The notes under the pieces: generated by a model
What the model saw: the letters and a program-made list of their open reading frames with translations, nothing else
Told to the model about the DNA's origin: nothing
Databases searched by the model: none
In this document: positions 12,091 to 23,424 of the stretch, one piece after another
Numbering within the stretch: the stretch's first letter is position 1
Layout: every line of letters starts with the position of its first letter
Source: Cristatella mucedo
Lineage: Eukaryota > Bryozoa > Phylactolaemata > Cristatellidae
Direction of reading: 5' to 3'
Assembly: GCA_009760855.2 (NCBI GenBank)
Contig: WPIO01000001.1
Location: forward strand, 18,937,501-19,001,500
DNA length: 64,000 bases
Made by a program: the position numbers and the translations under genes

Positions 12091-12129
12091 CATAGGCTAA
12101 ACAAGCTTCCTATTACAAGCGGCACGTTT

Positions 12130-12600
12130 TCCTACCAGCTGCGAGTACAAGAATCGATTTGGATAAACGCTGAAAATCTGCACAGTCGTTGCCTCGTTGC
12201 AGAGTCAAGAGTCAATCCTATAAGCGCCACTCGACCTAACTCCAATAGCGAAAACCATGTGAAAAACCCACAATGAAGCTGCCGTTGCCTCAGAACGCTA
12301 TTCGCGATCGATTTCAAACGCAACCGATGCTGGCACTCAAGTCGCTCGCATTCTCCTACCACCGCTGCAATTAGCGACCTCACCCACTCGCTCGCGGCCG
12401 CTGGACTCAGACCAAGCTAGCTAGATCCCAGCCACTGTGTCAACGGTTGCCTTGAAAACGAAGTAGCCTCATTGATCTCCGACAGCTGCGATTAGCGAGC
12501 TACGATACCTGCTGCTGCGGCTGCCGCCTCGATTACTCGGCTGACTCAGACTGACTGCAATCGACTGAGGATACTGACACGGCGCCTACGGCGGAGATAG
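12130..12600. other. GC-richer stretch with an internal near-repeat
   Basis: CTGCAATTAGCGACCTC (about 12365) and CTGCGATTAGCGAGCTAC (about 12486), each followed by GCT/GCG-rich sequence and GACTCAGAC, suggest an old duplication about 120-140 bp long. The minus frame at 12132-12383 has no recognisable motif. Confidence 0.35.
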
Positions 12601-12824
12601 CTGCGGTAATCTCCCCTGGTATTTACCATCGGTGCTTCGACTTGCCCGCCATCCGAAAGGACGCTACTCATGCAGTATGCGGAGGTTCACTGTCATCTTG
12701 CGCTTCAGATATTGGGTTCACATGAGCAACGATTCGTTGAGGCATAGCGCGATTCGATTTTTCCACAGGGACTGCTAGGCAGACGGCGCACCGTCAGGGG
12801 TATTCTGATGGTCTTCCTATGAAG

Positions 12825-12898
12825 TCATTCTAGAAAGAGATTAAGTTCGCTGAGGGTGCTATACAAATGGAATATTATTATTATTACTATTGTATCTA
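12825..12898 (+). mobile_element. Family-1 LINE solo 3' tail
   Basis: CTAGAAAGAGATTAAGTTCG keeps the inner hairpin arm. It is followed by CTGAGGGTGCTATACAAATG and then (ATT)n at about 12871-12886. There is no coding part upstream. Confidence 0.75.
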
Positions 12899-13185
12899 TG
12901 TGCGCTGCCTCTTCAGGATTAGACGCTACTTACCGCAAGGCTAGCAATGGACCTTATTAGCTTGCCGGTTCTCCATACAATGCGCTTCTATAATTCTGCC
13001 TTTGCCGAGATACCAAAAACTACATCAAGCCTGTATATGTATACATCAAGCCTCTCAAAGTAGCATTAAGATATTCTGGCTCTTTTTGTATTTTAGTTTA
13101 AGAATGTGAACAAAATGTACGTCTTCTTTGCAAAAGTAGCCGCGGAGTTGAAGGCACAGAGAGGACTCTATACCTCCATAAATGC
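12899..13185. other. No recognisable gene or repeat
   Basis: Short frames only; contains a small direct repeat of ATCAAGCCT near 13023-13051. Confidence 0.4.
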
Positions 13186-13189
13186 TCGC

Positions 13190-13570
13190 CCTGAATTAAA
13201 GCACCAGACAAATACGATCCTCTGCCTGCTTACAGCCGAACTACTGCTGTATTAGCCTTTTATTCTCACGAGGTTCTCTTCTAATTCTCTCAAAACCGAA
13301 CGTCAGCTGTCACAGCGCACTCATGCTCTGTGCGTTCAAGACTGTAGCACTAATTCCCACAACAATTTTGTACTAATGAAGTCTTTTTCCTGATGGCAAC
13401 TCTGGCTACTTTTCACAGCCGTCAGTCTCGGTTACTGCCATGCTACTGACTTACTCAACCTTTCCTCATAGTCTAGCTGTACTTTACACTGTAAACTTGT
13501 CGAATGAGATGACCGCTGTTGGTACCGATTGCGAACCGACAGCGACTGAGGCTATGCGCGCACACTTAAT
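13190..13570 (+). mobile_element. Old family-2 LINE 3' fragment
   Basis: The end of the family-2 frame is recognisable though heavily changed: TACTGCCATGCTACTGACTTACTCAACC (compare the YFHATHYLN block), then GAGATGACCGCTGTTGGTACCG, matching GAGACGAAGTCTGTTGGCTACCG in other copies. Confidence 0.55.
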
Positions 13571-13599
13571 AATGTGGCCACTAGCAGGCTGAACCTCCT

Positions 13600-13835
13600 T
13601 GCTGCATGCGTTGCTAAAATTCGCGCTAGGTGAGCAGCAAACAATCTCAAATTTAATGACAATAACACTAACCTACTAGCTATCAATAAGTCTAGCATTA
13701 CTAAGAAATTCGACAGCCCGGGCCTCAAAATGAGAGCTCAGCCAGCCTATCTCCTGTAGACTCTGCACCTGATATGAGTGCACTGTTCTAAAATAACCTT
13801 TAACTAAACGACCGAATGAGCTCACAGTTATGACT
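13600..13835 (+). mobile_element. Old family-1 LINE internal fragment
   Basis: It matches the family-1 segment FLKLNDDKTNLLVMGKPSVI and the following region. The DNA reads AAATTTAATGACAATAACAC, then CTACTAGCTATCAATAAGTC and ATTACTAAGAAATTCGACAG. It has no open frame and ends before the C-terminal block. Confidence 0.5.
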
Positions 13836-14097
13836 GCTCACTGTCTAGCGGGTGTGTTACTGGCCATATTCAAGGCCAAGGGCAAGTACGTCCAAGATCA
13901 GCTGAGGTCTCTGCAGGGGGTGACCCCTGATTTGCAACCCTTGGGAGAAAGCCAGTAAAGATGGAATGCCCCGGAAATAGGTCAAAAAATCAATTTTTAT
14001 TAAAAAGTTTCCTTTTAAAGGACAAAAAAAAGTAATAAATGCAATTCGTAGTTTTGACAATTGACATATGTTCGGAAAAGGACCAAAAATATTTTAA
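13836..14097. other. No recognisable gene
   Basis: A minus-strand frame at 13857-14060 has no motif. The stretch is AT-rich with A runs near 14025. Confidence 0.35.
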
Positions 14098-14862
14098 GAA
14101 ATGTGGGTGCCGTTTTCGCCAGCTGCCTAAATTTTAAAAGCTCATTCAGAAGACTACTTCTACAGCTAGCCATTACGCCCGATCCATATTTAAGATTAGG
14201 AGCTGTCTTCCCCGATGGCTTGCAAAAGATTTAAATAACTCCTTAGTTCTGTCTCGGCTTTATTGTTGTATATCCCTTTTGGATGGGCTACTAAAAAATG
14301 CAACTAGGGCCACTGCAAATGGCTATGGCTATAGATGCAAGGCTAGTTTTCAAGTCCCAGATGTTTGACCACGCGTCTGCTTTGCTAATAGAGCTAGGAT
14401 GGCTGCCGGTTGATCAACAGATACAGAGCAAAGTTCTTACACTGACCCACAAGGCCCGCCATGGCTTGGCTCCCTGATACCTAGCTAGAACTGCTGCACC
14501 AGGTTCAGCCTCTTCGCGCCCTCAGGTCTTGTATGAACAATAAATTAGCTGTTCCATTCCTCCGCCGAAAGACCGTTGGAGGAAAGAAGCTTTAGCTCTG
14601 CAGGTCCTAGACTGTGGAACTCGCTTCCACAATTCTTACTCAGCGACAACTGCTCTCCCGCTGCCGACTACGGCTCATCCTTTTCAGCGGTCCTAAGCTG
14701 CTACTTCCATGCTAATCACTACCTCAACTGCTCTCCTGACTCTGCTATGCTTCTCACTTTCTCTTTGTTGCGTGAGACGAAGTCTGTTGGGTACCGAATG
14801 CGTACCGAAAGCCGCTTAGGCTGTGAGTTCGCTATGCAGAACTCTCCTGCGTAACATCCACA
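14098..14862 (+). mobile_element. Family-2 LINE, 5'-truncated copy
   Basis: It begins downstream of reverse-transcriptase motif C (GTGGGTGCCGTTTTCGCCAG, the NLGVIFDS block) and runs through AARLVFKSQ-like and WLPVDQQIQSKVLTLTHKAR blocks to the SAGPRLWNSLPQF segment (frame 14576-14854) and the start of the 3' UTR (GCGTAACATCCACAT). Stops and frameshifts show it is dead. Confidence 0.88.
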
Positions 14863-14990
14863 TAATGTAATGTAATGTAATGTATCTCCGTCTGTAACTC
14901 CACAAAGTCATAAAGACCTTGTCATAAAGAGTATAACCTATGTGGCTTTGTGGAGTTACTTACGGAGATACGTTAAATTACATTAGTACT
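14849..14990. repeat. Fold-back arrangement of family-2 LINE tails
   Basis: The plus-strand copy's tail is interrupted at about 14862 by an inverted tail (AATGTAATGTAATGTAATG then TATCTCCGTCTGTAACTCC, to about 14918). The plus tail then resumes (TTTGTGGAGTTACTTACGGA then GATACGTTAAATTACATTA, to about 14985). The result is a long imperfect palindrome built only from 3' tails. Confidence 0.8.
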
Positions 14991-15029
14991 TAAAAATCAT
15001 GCCCCTCACTTGGAACACACATCCTCTAG

Positions 15030-15420
15030 CACCGGCTTTCCTGCCTGGAGTATTTCCTCTCTGTTACCTGCACCTGCTCCTCTGACTCTGACCTTCTAGA
15101 TGCGCAGGTTTCAGCTGCTTCGAGTTCTACAGAGATCGTGCCTTCACTTTGCATACATCCATGCAAAGCATGTAACTCATGAGCTACGGCATCGCGAAAA
15201 GTCATCTGAACTGGCTGCATTTAAAAGCAAGCTACGTACTCACCTTCTTCTCGCATCATTTGCTCAGATCATAGAATCATACTCGGCTCACGCTTAGGAA
15301 TGCTAGAGCCGGGTGTGCTTTTGACAATACCTACGCATGCTTTACGCCCAGGTCATGTGTCTAGTCGAAGTATCTAGGAAGAGATTCAGTTATCTTAGGG
15401 CGCTACAGATATGCTTTCAT
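15030..15420 (+). mobile_element. Family-1 LINE 3' fragment with tail
   Basis: The frame 15100-15297 ends with ELAAFKSKLRTHLLLASF, which aligns with the family-1 C-terminus (DLTTFKRNLKTYLFRTAF). The tail motif follows at about 15374-15420: AGGAAGAGATTCAGTTATCT, then TAGGGCGCTACAGATATG. Confidence 0.65.
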
Positions 15421-15429
15421 ATTGCTGTT

Positions 15430-15805
15430 GCTACATTTGCATTCTCCTACGAATTTGCAGCCCCTTCTTTCAAACGACGCCGACGGCCTCGAGCCGGCTC
15501 TTTGGCCCTACCTAAAACTAACCGCTCGTCTTCCGCTCCGAGAACGACGGGCAAACGACAAAATGATGAACGCGCGCCGCTCACGACGCCTTCAGTGCAG
15601 CCGCTGCCCGTGCGTGGCATACCAAGCACGTGCTCACACCTGTGGCAACGGAAGCTCAGTAGCCACCCGGATGCGCTGCTGTCGGGAGTGGCGGTCAAAG
15701 AAGATGGAGCCTCGATGGAGCGCTCCTAGCGGGCAAGCGGGCCGCGCGGCTCATACAGGTCGCCGTCTTCCTGCAGGCAAAAGCCCCGACTGCTCACATT
15801 GGTAA
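15430..15805 (+). other. GC-rich open frames ending at a GTAAGT donor; identity unknown
   Basis: Two overlapping plus frames, 15337-15729 (130 codons) and 15422-15805 (127 codons), cover a GC-rich block. The second is arginine- and cysteine-rich (about ten cysteines) and stops just after TTGGTAAGT at about 15799-15807, a good splice-donor match. That would suit a 5' exon of an unidentified gene. High GC also produces long frames by chance, and a minus frame (15447-15698) is equally open. No family assigned. Confidence 0.3.
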
Positions 15806-15881
15806 GTGGCCGTGTGCCAGCTCGCATTTATCAAATAAGTGAGTACTAGCGCTTCGCCTCTCAAAAATGACCGCTTAGCAG

Positions 15882-16097
15882 ATGGTCGGACGCTTCGTCC
15901 CAACTTGTATCTCCTCGGCGGAAGTTGCGTCAGCAGTTTTGCGAATGGCCGCTGTGTTGGCCCGGCGGCCAGATGCTCGCGCTGCTCGACTCAGGCGGCG
16001 GGCTTTTAGGCCTGCAGCAGGCAATTGTGCGCGACCCACTGCAAGCAAGATGAAAGCCGCTACAATGGCTCTGCCGCTAGCGAAATATGGCTGCTGA
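15882..16097 (+). other. Arginine/alanine-rich open frame, unassigned
   Basis: 71 codons rich in Ala and Arg in GC-rich DNA, with a slightly longer minus-strand frame (15875-16234) overlapping it. Neither shows a known domain. Probably compositional. Confidence 0.2.
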
Positions 16098-16175
16098 ATA
16101 AGCTTATCTGTATTTACTGACACTGGGTTAGCTAGCTCGTGGGTGTAGTGAAAGCCTTCTTTACCGTTGCTTATG

Positions 16176-16250
16176 CATACGTACGCGCAAGCGCAAGCGC
16201 GCGCGCAAGCGCAAGCGCGCAGGCGCACGCGCATATATATATCTATATAT
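16176..16250. repeat. GCGCAA/GCGC and ATAT simple repeat
   Basis: Repeated GCGCAAGCGCAAGCGCGC units run into (AT)n. The alternating purine-pyrimidine pattern could adopt Z-DNA. Confidence 0.8.
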
Positions 16251-16934
16251 CTGGCTGTTTTATTATCTGATCTTAATATGCTCTAATATTCTCGTAAACC
16301 TGCATTTAATTTTGAGATAAACTTCTAGAATGTAAAAGTGGTGGTAATTATTAAAACCTTTTAGAATTATCGGAACCTTATGAAACTACCTAAACCCTTC
16401 TAGAATTCTCTCGAAGAATAAGTACTCGTTTCTCAGAAACATCTTTTGTTGGTATTCCACTGGACCCTTTCAATCGTATAGAGGGAGTTCTACGAATGGG
16501 CCACTGTAAAAATTTGCTGCTACGAGGTGTGAGCCCAGCAGCGCGTGCGGTAATTCAAGAGAATGCTCGCCAATTAAAATGCGAGCCAACTCCACTTGGG
16601 CAAATAGAAAGGACTAACCAAAGAAGCACCCATAATAAATTCATTCACAAAAATTAAGGCAGAATGCTAATTTGGATGATGAGGATTCTTTTTAATCGCA
16701 CCTGTCCGATCGTGTCCAATCGGGCGTCTCTTGCGGCAGTTGGGTCTCATTTAGCAGGCGTGGCACCTGTGGCATTTTATAAGGGTCTCCTTTTGGTCCT
16801 CGGCTGTGTTCCATTTATTCAGAACCGCTGGTAATTCTGGCCCATCAAGCATCGACTTTTCGTTCTATACGTCCGAACCTCAGCTTTAATTGTCATTCGA
16901 GGCCTTGGAATCAGCTGCGACGAGTTTTGATAAG
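16251..16934. other. No recognisable gene or repeat
   Basis: A local series of TTCTAGAAT/CTTTTAGAATTATC-like words between 16320 and 16420 repeats weakly. No open frame longer than 60 codons. Confidence 0.4.
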
Positions 16935-17099
16935 ATAAATAAAGTATTCTTTTGCATAGAGCCTTAAGAGAACTTAATCTCTATTCAAGCGCTTCATATA
17001 TTCCACGGGGCTCGAGCCCACGACCTCGGCCATCGAATACATTAATCTCTCGACCTTGGTCGAGGCGAGCACCTTAACCACTCGGCCAAACCAGCCCTT
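16935..17099 (-). mobile_element. tRNA-derived SINE with family-1 LINE tail
   Basis: On the minus strand the 5' half looks like a Ser/Leu-type tRNA: A box TGGCCGAGTGG (17078-17088, exact consensus), an anticodon-arm-like CTCGACC..GGTCGAG stem, and B box GGCTCGAGCCC (about 17008-17018, one mismatch). No acceptor stem pairs. The 3' half (about 16940-16985) reads TAGAGATTAAGTTCTCTTAA then GGCTCTATGCAAAAGAATA. This is the family-1 LINE tail, including its AGAGA-TTAAGT-TCTCT hairpin. LINE tails on SINEs are known to recruit the partner LINE's reverse transcriptase. Confidence 0.8.
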
Positions 17100-17246
17100 T
17101 GCTCCTAAAGGAATGAACTCACTCCCGATTGACGTCACGATATTCCTTGACTTGATTAAAAAAAAGCTTAAAACGCACCTGCTCCCCACAGCCTTTGCTG
17201 GGTCAGTGTAAAATTTCCTTTTTGTGCTCTAGTGTGCTGAAGCTCT

Positions 17247-17402
<156 letters not shown>

Positions 17403-17404
17403 AT

Positions 17405-17448
<44 letters not shown>
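17405..17448. repeat. (TA)n microsatellite
   Basis: Second TA tract directly after the inverted repeat, with one AAA interruption. Confidence 0.85.
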
Positions 17449-17450
<2 letters not shown>

Positions 17451-17687
17451 CAACATTTAAGGCAAAGCTAAATTTTCGGCAGGGTATTCTCAGTCACCTT
17501 TATCATGTCTAGGATATATCAAAACTTTCTGAAGATCAATATTTTTTAACTGAAGGAATATTTAATGTGGCAGATAACTGGCTCCGACGCGATGCACTGC
17601 TTAGCCCCGTCGAGTGTTCGCACCAGACGCCATCTTACGCCCAGTGATGCCCACTGGCACCTTCCTCGACTGCTTAGTTGAAGCAAA

Positions 17688-18140
17688 TTGACCACTTGCA
17701 ATATTGTTTGCAGCCTCACGCAGATTCTTTTGGCAGGCAGCACGCGAAGTCTACGTTTTTGTGCTAGAACAGCTAATTTTGGAATGGGCCACCTTCCGGA
17801 TCGATATCTATATGGGCGACCAAACGTCCTGGCTTTGATGGAACTTTCTAGATTAAGAAGCTTAATTAATCTTCTTGATGTTTGGGTCTTAGCTAGGTGC
17901 TGTGCCACTTGCAAATTCAAGTCGGATGGAAGCATCTTCAGATGCGAGCGTACTAATGTATTGTGTATTGATGCCTGTATTTCTCGAAGTGCTAACCTGC
18001 TCGTTTTGGCGCTTACACAGCAACTGTTAGTCGTCTTATCAGAGCACCCTAGCAATCCATTCAGTATCAGCTTTCGATTCGCCTGCTTTTCAGTACACTC
18101 AGCATTGCAGAAGATTTCGCAGTTTTCATTGCTCTATTAA
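17688..18140 (+). pseudogene. Possible Merlin/ISXO2-type transposase N-terminal fragment
   Basis: The 150-codon plus frame contains, at about codons 70-100, a CxxC pair followed by SDGSIFRCERTN and then CISRSANL. The order resembles the zinc-ribbon start of ISXO2/Merlin transposases: CPxC, then DGxxWRC, then a SIRxGSWFxxS-like block. The catalytic DDE domain is not visible downstream, so at best this is a relic. A minus-strand frame (17546-18055, 169 codons) covers the same DNA; it is basic and motif-free, and I treat it as the shadow. The identification rests on pattern only. Confidence 0.28.
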
Positions 18141-19655
18141 TGAGCTGCGTTTTATCTCCAGGCTGCTTGCTTTATGCTTTAGATTTTATTAAATCGCGTC
18201 GGTCTTCTGGGATATTTATTATTTATCTGAATAACATGCCTCCATATATTAAAAAGATACTGTCAACAATTAGGTAGTTTTTTAAGTTCTTATCAAACTA
18301 ATTGTCAAGCTTAAACCTAAATGTTTTGCACAAAAGTCTGGTACAAAGAAGACGTGCGCTTATTACACTGAAAATCCTTGCAGTTAATTTCTTCAAAAAG
18401 GTGAAGCTTTAGATAAAGCGGTCTAACCAGAGCAAAATAGCATACCGTTAGCATTAAATGGCAGTTGCCAAGTCAATTCCGGTGATGGCTGTATTTCCCG
18501 CATTCTGCTATCCTAGGTAAATTTTGGTAAACTTAACGATCGTCTTATCGCAAATCACTCAACAATATTATTCTGACTACCAACTTTATTCGGCACATAT
18601 AACATGTAAACTTTATTCATCTGCATGCAGTAGTGGCGTAATGAAGAGCTGGCAAATAGGAATGCACTTTAAAAAATAAAAGAGTGAATACAATGCAATA
18701 TAGCTCCTCCTGGTAAAGTAAAGCAGTGCATTTCTTATAAGAGTTATATATAACAAAGGCTGTCTGCATGTTGTTGCAAACCGCCATAACACTTGGCAAT
18801 ACTACGGACAATCCAAATTGTTGCTGAAGGTTAAGAATTAGTAAAAAAACGATAAGAGTTTTGAAGTCGAGACTATTCATTAATTATAATCCTGGCTGTA
18901 ATAGCACAATTAATAAATGTGTAATCAATACGCTTGCTTAAACGATACGAATACGTTCTTGCATTTTATTGCACGCGCCGTTAAAATCATTTGAAAATAC
19001 CGAGGATTACCAAAGAACTGATCCCAATCATGGTTATCGGTACGATATCAAATATTCCTACGGTGAAAATTAATAGAAAATCGCGATGAGCCAATAGTCT
19101 GGCTTCAGAATGCCTGTCTCTATCTAGCTCTTCAGCTCTGTTTGGCCAGTTTGTGCTGTATTTAGCCTGAGTCGAGCCTGAGAGATTGTGTTACGTGCGA
19201 ATTCCATTCAGGGTAAATTTAAGCTGGTTCAGCGTGTACTATTTTCGAAGGATCGATCGATTTCGCACAGGAGTCATGATGAATAAGCTTCTGCATTCGT
19301 ATTTTTCAAAATTGACTGGGAAAAAAATCAGCGGGATCGAACAAGCGTGTCTCCGCTACGCCAAAAAAAACCGTTGTGTTTTTCCCACCAAAGAGATCCG
19401 ACTAAGTGCAAGTCTCTGTCGCCCATATCGGGGACTCTGCAAGAGGTTACGCTAGCAGCTGGTGGGCTTAATAAAAGTAACGTGTTTCCGTTAGCGGTTA
19501 GTTTTGACTGACAACCAAGCTTTTATTTCAACAATTTTTATTCATTTGTATTGACTTAAAACATTCGGTTTGAAAATATATGAGCGGAAAGTGAGCGAGA
19601 ACCAATGAGTCGATTGGTCGAATGAAATATTTATTATAATTTTTCAATCATTCAA
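18141..19655. other. No recognisable gene or repeat
   Basis: AT-rich. Frames at 18617-18880 (minus) and 19186-19455 (plus) are under 90 codons with no motif. Confidence 0.45.
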
Positions 19656-19659
19656 AGAA

Positions 19660-19775
19660 CTAAATCTTTTTCTATGCCCTTTGCAGCAAATGAAAGTGCT
19701 TAAAAAGAGATTGAGTTTTTTCAGGGCGCTCCAAAAAATGATTTAGTGTTGGTATTATTAATAATATTCTTAATA
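19660..19775 (+). mobile_element. Family-1 LINE solo 3' tail
   Basis: TTTGCAGCAAATGAAAGTGC, then AAAAAGAGATTGAGTTTTTTCAGGGCGCTCC, then a (TATTAAT)-type tail. The piece upstream matches only the last part of the 3' UTR seen at 53.18-53.20 kb. Confidence 0.7.
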
Positions 19776-21955
19776 AATGATAACATAGTCAATAAGAGAG
19801 TTCAGGATACAAGTAGCTCAAAATCACATTCGTGGATAGTTAGGCATTTCGTACCAAGGGTGCTTGACCAACAATTAGACCGAAAAAAGCCGTTACCTTC
19901 GAACTTGAGCTAACGAGCCCTGGTAGTAGTATTAGATGAAAGTCAGCTGCCGAAATACTCCTTTCATTGAAATTAGCATCTCGTTCATAATGATGTTCCG
20001 TATCGCAGTTGCAAAAAGGTATTCATTATGGGTTGACTGATGCTCTTCGAGAACGATCGACTCTCATCTTCAACAAAAATAAAGCCCTATGAGGTACGTC
20101 CACCGATCAATAGATAGCAAATTCGTTTGTCCAGCAAAACAGCACGTCGTCTAGAGCTACGGAACGGACCGCTTGAGAAAGAGGCGGCGCGTGAAGAATG
20201 GCAGCATTGAGCGGCTGACTGGCCCAACTTTGGTCCGCCTCTGAAGCTTGGATTCGCCCGGTGACTGGTTTCTCCTAGGCGTGTCATGTCGGGAGTCGTT
20301 TAGTGATAGTGCCGACATCGAAGATTAGTTTGAAGCCGCGTACGATTGCAAGTCTGGTAGTAGGCTTGTCTGATGCAGGCATGGCCGCTAGAGTAGAAGT
20401 GCTCATCTGCCTGCCTTGCTGAAACTTTCCGTTTCGAACTTTGTGAAATCGACGAGCCCCATGGTGAGCCTATTATGTCAGCCACCGGCTGGAGCCCTTT
20501 GTTCATCAAGTTGCCAAGGTCGACTCGGAGTCGAGGTGTTGCATCATTTGGCTAAACAGACATCTACGGGAGCCTTACCCAGCCGAGGACTAGTGGCTAA
20601 TAACTCTTTTCCTTAGGGTCAAGATATTGACTGGGCAGACGCAAGCACTTGAACCGAACTGATGAGATGTGATTCATATGAATACGTATAGCGATATTCA
20701 TTGGTTTCACGTCCACGAGCTGGCACATACCAGAGCTGGAAATATAATGCAAGTCCAAATGAAAGCACTTTCGGCTGCTAGAGGATAGTCTTGTATAAGC
20801 CAAGCCCCCTAGATCAGGCTGTCAGCGATAATACCTATGGGTTGCTTTCGGCTAAAGTGACATTCGTGGGGATTGGCCCAGCTCCGCCTTTTGAGAATCA
20901 CCAGGTTACACCTGGCGATGCTGGGATGGATCAACAATGCCTGCCAAAGCTGCAGCTGCAGCCATGCATACCGGTGGGTGCCAGGAGCTATGATTCACAA
21001 GTGGGCAGGTTGTTACCGAGAGCCTGTATCCCATGCGTCCAGTTAGACAATTTAGCAGCGACAAATCTTTGAAGCCTGATGGGGGGCCTGAGTGAGTGCT
21101 TGCTAGCATCAGACCGACGCCCGCTCGCACCTGCCTCGAGCTGTCGACTGCGGATCAGACGAATCTCCCTAGACCACATCTTCGCTCAGACAAGCAGCGC
21201 CACTCCCATGCTCATGGCGATTGTTTTAAAAAGGTAGGCACCTCACCTGGGACTGACCGGCTGGAAGGTAATGTCCAAGAGGCAGGTTCAACCGCTCCCA
21301 GTGGCTGTTCTCACTGGCTCACGAAGCTCCGTTGGGTTAACGTTTGTAGGCAAGCCGACCATGGTTGAACATGTTCAGCTCACTGCCCTGATTGGATGAT
21401 CGTTGCTGAGCGAATGCACATCCGGTCTCAGTATTTCGAGCTTCGTTTGGCTACCGCAGATTGGAGCAGGAAGGGGAATCTTTTGCACGAAAGAATCTTT
21501 ATACTCAGCTTTCTGTATTTCATAAGCGCTGGCCAATGCAACTCTTGACAAAAAACTTGTAAAAATAGTGAAATTTGAGATTCGTCTCTGTACCTACAGC
21601 AGGAAAGCTACTGAGTCGGAAAATCTTTGCAGAAGAGTTGTGGCGTCTGCCATGCCTCAGAGTACGTTTGAATTCTGGAATGAGTTCTCAATGGTGATAC
21701 CACCATCAGCATGCTTCCATGTCTGTTCTTTTCCAAAATAGGTGTTTCATTAACTCTCCTCATCATCGTCCCAAACGCATCACCGTCCCATCGCCAGCAT
21801 TTTTTTAAAGAAAATGCTACGCGTAATTATTCTGCCTTTGCCACGACTACCAATGAAAGCGCGACTAAATTATATGGGCAACTAGAATATTACCCGCCGT
21901 GACCCAGCACGTTGAGAAACGTCGACTGGCGGCCGTTACTAAGGTCTAATTCAAA
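19776..21955. other. No recognisable gene; mixed-composition frames
   Basis: From about 20.1 to 21.4 kb the DNA is richer in GC and carries several overlapping frames on both strands (for example 20791-21072, 21096-21368 plus; 20906-21130 minus). None has a family motif. The last part could belong to the 5' UTR of the LINE that starts near 21.96 kb, but nothing marks its boundary. Confidence 0.4.
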
Positions 21956-22039
21956 TTCGAAGGGCCCGTGTCCGCCGGGCCGGGTACATGCCGACGTGAA
22001 TACAGGCCACTTCATTGCCGTCGCCCAGTTGTTAGACAG

Positions 22040-22784
22040 TCTATTAAATTCCGCCTACTGAATGCCCGCTCGCTAAAAACCAAGGGGTTACTTATCTGCG
22101 ATCAGGTGGTCCAGGAGAAGCTAGATGCATTTCTGCTTACTGAAACCAGGATGACCTTGTTCCAATAGCTGTATTTCTGAGACCACTCCAACTGGGTTCT
22201 CATTCTATCAGTCCATGCATTTTGACAAGGTTGGTGGCGGGTTTGCAATTGTTGTTCGCGAATCCCTTAGCTATAAGATGTGCAGGTTCTCGCATGGGCC
22301 ATCGTTTCAATTGGTTGCAATTAGGTCCTCATCCAAGACCATGCCTCTCATTGTTGTGATATACCGGCCTCCTTCTGGCTGTCTAAACTTGTTTATAGAG
22401 AAGATTTCAGAGTTCCTCGTTAAAATATTTATGTGTGACAGGCCGTTACTGATTGTAGGAGACTTCAATATTCACGTTGACAACCCTAGCAACAGCCAGG
22501 TCCGCTCATTTCTTGACTGTCTAGAGAATTTTGGTTTAGTTGAACACGTTAATCATACCACCCCCGTCGGTGGCCATATTCTAGATCTCGTGATCACTAA
22601 GGATGTCCTCCCCACTGACCTTACGGTGTGCCCACTGACCCTCTCGGATCATTATTCGGTCTCATTTACTGTTCCTGCACCCTTATACGTTCAGGGTAAT
22701 GTCGAACTTGTCAAACGACGTAACTTAAAAAGCATTGACATTGACAAGTTTTTTAAATCTGTGATGCAGGTCTTCTTGATCTAA
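22040..22784 (+). pseudogene. Family-2 LINE endonuclease domain (broken)
   Basis: The endonuclease nicks the target DNA for target-primed reverse transcription. Visible motifs in order: LLNARSLKTK, LLTETRM, then after a stop GGGFAIVVRES, VIYRPPSG, LIVGDFNIHVD (catalytic D/N), HILDLVIT and LSDHYSVSF (SDH catalytic motif). All the key acidic and histidine residues remain, but a stop and frameshift at about 22165-22215 split the domain. Confidence 0.88.
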
Positions 22785-23424
22785 ATTAAGACTCGACCGG
22801 CAGCCTCGATACCCTCACTGATGCAATAAACATGACACTCAGGAGTGCTCTTGACAATCATGCTCCCGTTCATTCTATCCGTGTTCAAAGTCGTGGAGAT
22901 TCCTTTCAATTTACAAAAAATACCTAAAGATGCACCGGGTTAAGCGCAGGCTTGAACGTCGTTTCAAGAAATCTGGGTCTGATGCAGATCTAGTCAATTT
23001 CAAAGAATTCCTTCGAGTTTACACCCGAAAGCTTAAAAAAGCCAGGGGTTCTTTTTTCATCCGAAAGCTGAATTCCTGCCAGTCGGACCCTAAACAGATT
23101 TGTAAGACAGTAAACCATTTACTGGCCAATGCTGAGAGGTCTGACTCCTCAGATATTAAGGACTCAGCCGAAACTTCTTCAGGGAAAAACTTGTGCAAAT
23201 TCGTGCCTCTATAAAGACCCCTCCAATTTAAGCAATGCGGTTCCACAATCTGTGACCTTCCTTAAAAGGTTCTCCGAGGTTTCTGCATGCGATGCGGCTA
23301 CTCTAATAAGGTCTAGCAGAAAGAGCTCGTCTCCCGAAGGCCATATACCTTCATACCTTCATCTCTGTGGTCTCCACTGGCAGTCCAACTTAGCCCTGCA
23401 ATAACCAAGATTGCTAATGCTTCT

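Noticed and set aside
16974-17099. Functional tRNA-Ser/Leu gene on the minus strand
   Set aside because: A and B boxes are present, but the ends do not pair into an acceptor stem and the sequence runs on into a LINE tail, so it is a SINE.
17546-18055. 169-codon minus-strand frame
   Set aside because: No domain; overlaps a plus frame with a transposase-like pattern, so treated as its shadow. Not fully excluded.
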